Shown one piece after another: positions 59,900 through 64,000 of a stretch of DNA of 64,000 bases. This DNA comes from Trochalopteron elliotii (Eukaryota > Chordata > Aves > Passeriformes > Leiothrichidae): the NCBI GenBank assembly GCA_024734555.1, contig JANPWX010000061.1, forward strand, positions 1,145,791-1,209,790, given 5' to 3'. The position numbers and the translations under genes are program-made. The notes under the pieces were generated by a model. The model worked only from the letters and a program-made list of their open reading frames with translations, did not search any database and was not told where the DNA came from. The first letter of the stretch is position 1, and each line of letters opens with the position of its first letter.

Positions 59900-62800
59900 T
59901 TGGGAATACTGATGTGCCTTACTCCAGAAACGTCAACTTTACAAAGTTGTGCTGCAGTTAATGTATTTTGAACCATTATTAGAATATCAAGTCAGTCACA
60001 TCATATCCACTCAGATTAATCTTGTTTCCTGGAGAAAATATAAAGCAAATGTATTTTTAACTCCTAAATAGAAGTAAACAGTTTTGCAGAGCATACCAGT
60101 CCCAAACTGGAGTGCCTTTATTACACAAAATCAAGTCAAAGAATCAATGGTAACTTAGCTGGAAACCCACTGTCAGTGGCTCTGTGAAACTCTAGCACAG
60201 CTTAGCATAAATTTATTTAAGTGAAGAAGTCTTTATTTTTACAATGTATTGGTATTGTGCCTATTAAATGTACAGCAGAGCTCTGGAGAGAGATCTCCCT
60301 CAATCCCTTACCAGACTGTAGCAGATTTATTTTCTATTAAGGGTAAGTGCATTATTTATAAGGACAGCATCCTGTAAAGGAGCTGATTTTCCTGGTGAGA
60401 AGCCATCTCCCTGTTGTTTGCAAGCTTGTTTGCTTTCCATTTGCTGCGTGCCTTCCCTGAAGTGCCAATGCCATGGGAAGCAGAGTGAAGCAGCTGGAAT
60501 TGCACTTGGGGCCATTCTGAAGCTGCTGTGATCTGCAGGCCCCAGGGAGGGCCCAGCTTGGTGGCTGCAGGGAGGGAATGGTTGGGCCACCAAGAGCTGG
60601 TGCTGGGCCACCCGTGGGCAGCTCTGGGGCAGCAGGGCAGGCACCCCACACAGCAGCTCCTGCACAGGGGAGCCATCCTTGGGCACATTCCATGGGCACG
60701 GGTGACTCCTCCTCTGGGGAAATTCCGAGTGCTGGTCACAGTGGTGCTGTGGTGGAAGCTCAGGCTGTTCTGTACCTCTGCCTGCTGTTGGACCTGTGGT
60801 GGCAGCCTGCCAACGGGGAGCTGCCTTCAAAAGTGCAGCTGATATTCCTGAAGAGGGTCAGAGGCTAAGGCTACATCCAGAGAAGGACTGGAGACTTGGC
60901 AGCAGGAAGCACTGCAACACCCCACTTGCCCGTGGCAGGGCCAGGGCTGATCCACCTCCAGGTGCTCTGACAGGGAGTGCAGTTTTCTACCTGCTCCACC
61001 CCTGCCTGGCCAACAATGGCTATGGAGCTTTGGCTTTTTTAATTACTGTGGTCAGCAGTGTTAACATTCTCGAGCCCACACTCATGTTAGAAAGGTTGAC
61101 CCTTTTTTTTCTTTTTTTGTAATAAAGCTTTATTTTAGCTAGAATAAGAATAGGAATCTTTTTTAATACTGTGGTTAAGCAATACCCAATTGAGATGTAC
61201 TGACTTGATCAGTGTTTTGGCTTTGCTTTCTAACTCACACTAACATATGGAGGTACTTTATAGCAAACAGAGTATGATCCAATGTTTTATATGCTGTAGA
61301 ACTTGAAGGAATGTCACTGTTAGCAGGGGAATTTAAGTGAACCGTAAAACCTTAGTCCCACTTTGCACATGGCTCTGAAGATGACTATGTAACTTCACAG
61401 AGGACAATATTACAGCATAAACTGATTTTGTTCCCTTTTCCAGAAAAGGCTTGAGAACAGCCTTAATAGCAGGTCAGTGGGAATCCAGTCTGGTCACTGG
61501 GATTTAATGGCAGCCTTGTACTGTGTCACAGAGAAGCATTTCTCACCCTTTATTCCTGATAAAACACCTTCCCTGTATAGGTGAATTTCAAATACCTTAG
61601 TTTGTGTCACCACATTTGCAAAACAGCTCAATTCATAGATTGTCTTATGTCAGAGAATAAGCTGAAACCAGCATTTGACATAGTCCTCTTTCTGCGTGCT
61701 TCCCATTGCTTGAAAAAATCATGCTTTGGATCATTTACTAGAACTCTGTGTACCTTTTAAAAATAGTAACAGCTTTAGCCAGTGTGGAAAGCATTTCTCT
61801 ATAAAATGAAAACAAAATGGAAAGCATTTTGATCTAGGAAAAAGAACTATGTCTTTTAAACTGGGCATCACAGAAAAAGGAACAAACTGGTGGTAAAAGT
61901 CAAGCTTTAGCAGGCCTTCACTCTGTATAAAACATCAGCAACATTGTACCTTTGGGATGAATAAGAACAATCCATCCGTGTCCTGGTCTGTGAAACGCCA
62001 GCTGTGAGTGCAGTGGGTCAGGCTGTGAGTCCTGGGCAAGCAGGGAGCAGTGTGTGGATGCAGCCCTTCAGTTCTGGGCCTAAGGCTTAGTCCCCAGCTC
62101 TGCATTCAGAGCACAGCTCAGGGCTGGGTTTTCCAGTGGGGAAGCAGCAGCCTACAGGAGCTGAAGGAAGACATCCTGTCCCAGGGGTGGTACTTCAGGG
62201 AGGAATTTCAGTGTAATGCACCCACAGTTCCCATGAAACAAATTGTCCTAAAGCACTGCCACACCCCTGAAGGTTCCTTTCACTAGTTACCAGCAGTAGT
62301 TTTTGCACATCTCTCTGGGTTACAATAAAACAACAAAACCAAATCCTCCCAAACCAGCACTCTAACACAAAAAATCCCCCACACAAAACCAGAAAACCAA
62401 ACAGCTTTGGTCTAAACACAGTGACCAGATGTCATTAACCTATCTTACTGCAGGGTTTTAGAGACAAGCTTTCAAGCATTTACAGAAGCATCTGTTAATG
62501 ATAATGCACTGCATATTGACACTGGCATGTTTCTCACTGGTTCACTTCAATGGAAGGTGAATTGCATCATCATCTAAATGGTTCCCTGAATACTGGGGTT
62601 TACAAAGCACCTCTCATCACTTTCATTATTTCATGGTTTTACAGATTTCATTAGGTCACAGAATCAAAAGTAAAATTGATGATAGCAGTAACCTTTGCTA
62701 CGTGCAGACCTTGATTTCACTTCAGCGAAACGCAGACAAATTCACCAAGTACAGAGAGTTCATCTCACCTACAGACAGACCACTGATCTCTTATGCAGAA

Positions 62801-63084
62801 CACAGAAACAATCCACATTTTGTCCTCTGTGGCAGTGCTTGTAGAGGTGCAGGGCAGCCACAGTCTTCTCATCCTCTTTTTAATGCTGATTTCTGGTCAC
62901 ATCCAACACATACAAAGACAGAGTACACTCAACATAGGGCTGACAAGGAATGACACTCGATGAAGAGGTTCCACTGCGATGCAGTTCGTTTGTTAGCAAT
63001 CTGCATTAAAAGGCAAATTTTGTCAGGGTGTCTCTGCAGACACGTCCCCACGGTGCTGCTGAGAGCACAGCTGGGGGTGCTGCC
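59900..63084. other. Convergent intergenic region / likely C2orf88 3' UTR
   Basis: Lies between the HIBCH and C2orf88 tails. It includes a GC-richer patch at about 60400-61060 with overlapping open frames on both strands and no domain, and a palindromic poly(A) signal at 61121-61134. Part or all of it is probably C2orf88 3' UTR on the minus strand, by inference. No other gene is seen. Confidence 0.5.
61121..61134. terminator. Palindromic bidirectional poly(A) signal
   Basis: AATAAAGCTTTATT is a perfect 14-bp palindrome carrying AATAAA on both strands. It is preceded on the plus strand by a T-rich tract (61101-61119), which on the minus strand would lie after the signal as A-rich sequence. 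Confidence 0.45.
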
Positions 63085-63097
63085 CCCTCACAGGGGC

Positions 63098-63361
63098 TCA
63101 GGGCACGTCGCTCTCGATGAAGGGGATGTCGCTGTACTTGCTCTCGGTGACGGCCCACTGCCTGACGGCCTGCTCCAGGATCTCGCGGGACAGGCGCTGC
63201 GCGTAGTCCAGCACCATGGCGCTCGAGGGGCCGCGCTCCTCCGCCTTCCCCGCCAGCAGCGACGACTTCTCCCCGCTGCAGCCCTCACCGCCCGCCCCGA
63301 CCCTCTCGTCCGGCACAGCGCTGGAACCTTGGAAGGCAGCCTTGGATTTGATGCATCCCAT
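63098..63361 (-). CDS. C2orf88: Small membrane A-kinase anchor protein (smAKAP)
   Basis: smAKAP is a small protein that tethers type I cAMP-dependent protein kinase to the plasma membrane. The 87-residue frame begins MGCIKSK: G2 fits N-myristoylation, C3 palmitoylation, and K5/K7 give a basic patch. The PKA-binding amphipathic helix lies at about 48-70 (MVLDYAQRLSREILEQAVRQ, then W69), and the C-terminus is KYSDIPFIESDVP, close to human KYHDIPYIESEGP. The middle part (11-47) is Gly/Glu-rich, poorly conserved and shorter, so the protein is 8 residues shorter than human (95). The whole coding sequence is one exon; a minus-strand acceptor TTTTGCAG lies just upstream, with the exon starting at 63380. 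The start ATG has A at -3 and G at +4. The gene is convergent with HIBCH, as in human. The exon is much richer in GC and CpG than its surroundings. I am confident of identity. Confidence 0.93.
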   Translation of the reverse strand: MGCIKSKAAFQGSSAVPDERVGAGGEGCSGEKSSLLAGKAEERGPSSAMVLDYAQRLSREILEQAVRQWAVTESKYSDIPFIESDVP

Positions 63362-63368
63362 GGTACAT
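63285..63368 (-). CDS. Overlapping upstream ORF at the C2orf88 start
   Basis: An out-of-frame ATG at 63368-63366, 7 bases before the smAKAP start, opens a 27-codon frame that ends in TGA at 63287-63285, inside the smAKAP coding sequence. Its context is weak (C at -3, T at +4), so most ribosomes may pass it. It may modulate translation or be incidental. Confidence 0.3.
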   Translation of the reverse strand: MYHGMHQIQGCLPRFQRCAGREGRGGR

Positions 63369-63380
63369 CGGAAAACGCGG

Positions 63381-64000
63381 CTGCAAAATTCAGTTCAACA
63401 ACATGTTTGGATGACCTGGAAGCGGTTCCCTTGTTCGATGCAGCGCTGCTGCTTCTTGCCAGTGGCTCCAGTTATTTTCAAAGAACAGAACATCTCCTTT
63501 TGTGCTTCTTCTGAGGAAATCTGTCAAAACAGTGTTTCATATAAAGGCAATAAATAGTTTACCATTCTTAGTGAGCTCAAAGGAAACCTAAATTCACTAC
63601 AGGCGCTTGTAGAAGCGGCTTAAATAAATCTCGGCCCAGCGTGCGTAAAATGTTTTTATCGGTAACATCCATCTACTACAAGTAGGCAAAGTTCGACCTC
63701 AATTCACGCTGCCTTTGAATGCAATTCCCAGTACAGGATGTAGGCCATCTAGGAATGTAAGTCTTATAAGTCTTAAAAAAAAAAAACAAAGTCTGTTTCT
63801 TCCAAGCTGACAATGTGTTGCACTTCTCCTGAAACGGCAAACAAATTCTGTTTAGCTCCAGGGACTGCTGCTGCTGCTGGAAATAAACACCAAAACCACC
63901 CCACAGAAGCACCACACAACCACCATAGCCAGAGTCCCGTGTCATGGCTGTCACACACCCTCTGGGCACAATGACACTAATTCCCAGTGTCATTCTGCTG
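63381..64000 (-). other. C2orf88 upstream intron and flank
   Basis: Sequence before the coding exon on the minus strand. An acceptor at 63381-63382 (minus-strand AG) implies an intron reaching beyond the window. A (CTG)n tract lies at 63866-63879. No 5' UTR exon is recognised. Confidence 0.55.
63866..63879. repeat. Short CTG repeat
   Basis: Four to five CTG units in non-coding flank. Confidence 0.9.

Noticed and set aside
60327..60830. 167-codon minus-strand frame
   Set aside because: Three minus and three plus frames overlap here; composition is Pro/Gln/Ala-rich and low in information, and no family is recognised.
62960..63514. 184-codon plus-strand frame over C2orf88
   Set aside because: It is the antisense shadow of the GC-rich smAKAP exon, whose minus-strand protein is clearly recognisable.

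Overview
The window looks like nuclear DNA of an amniote, most likely a bird. Protein-coding sequence is sparse and split by long introns with GT-AG borders. Interspersed repeats are few. Two GC-rich promoters each carry an N gap, and the gene order matches the conserved vertebrate block C2orf88 - HIBCH - INPP1. The species cannot be fixed from the sequence alone.

Layout. Positions 1-2260 hold A/T-rich sequence ending in a CpG-rich island broken by an N gap (1699-2078). By synteny this could be the minus-strand promoter of INPP1, but no INPP1 coding exon is visible. Positions 2260-20600 are non-coding, with one GC-richer patch (about 16550-17320), a hairpin cluster (17586-17661) and simple repeats. 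The HIBCH promoter CpG island lies at about 20600-21640 and also has an N gap (21096-21484).

The main gene is a complete 14-exon HIBCH (3-hydroxyisobutyryl-CoA hydrolase, mitochondrial valine catabolism) on the plus strand, coding from 21499 to 57926. All 14 coding exons join in frame into a 385-residue protein. Every intron has GT-AG ends, and the crotonase-fold motifs and active-site residues are intact. Intron 6 is about 12.5 kb and intron 1 lies inside the CpG island edge.

Downstream, HIBCH converges tail to tail with the single coding exon of C2orf88 (small membrane A-kinase anchor protein, smAKAP) on the minus strand (63098-63361). The 5.2 kb between the two stop codons contains several AATAAA signals on both strands, including a close convergent pair and a perfectly palindromic one.

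The two genes are functionally unrelated: one acts in the mitochondrial matrix on a valine breakdown intermediate, the other tethers type I PKA at the plasma membrane. I found no convincing undescribed system. The items worth a second look are regulatory or structural: the convergent poly(A) signals, an overlapping uORF and CpG-dense coding exon in C2orf88, the hairpin cluster, a possible eroded coding remnant in intron 11, and promoter sequence hidden by the gaps.
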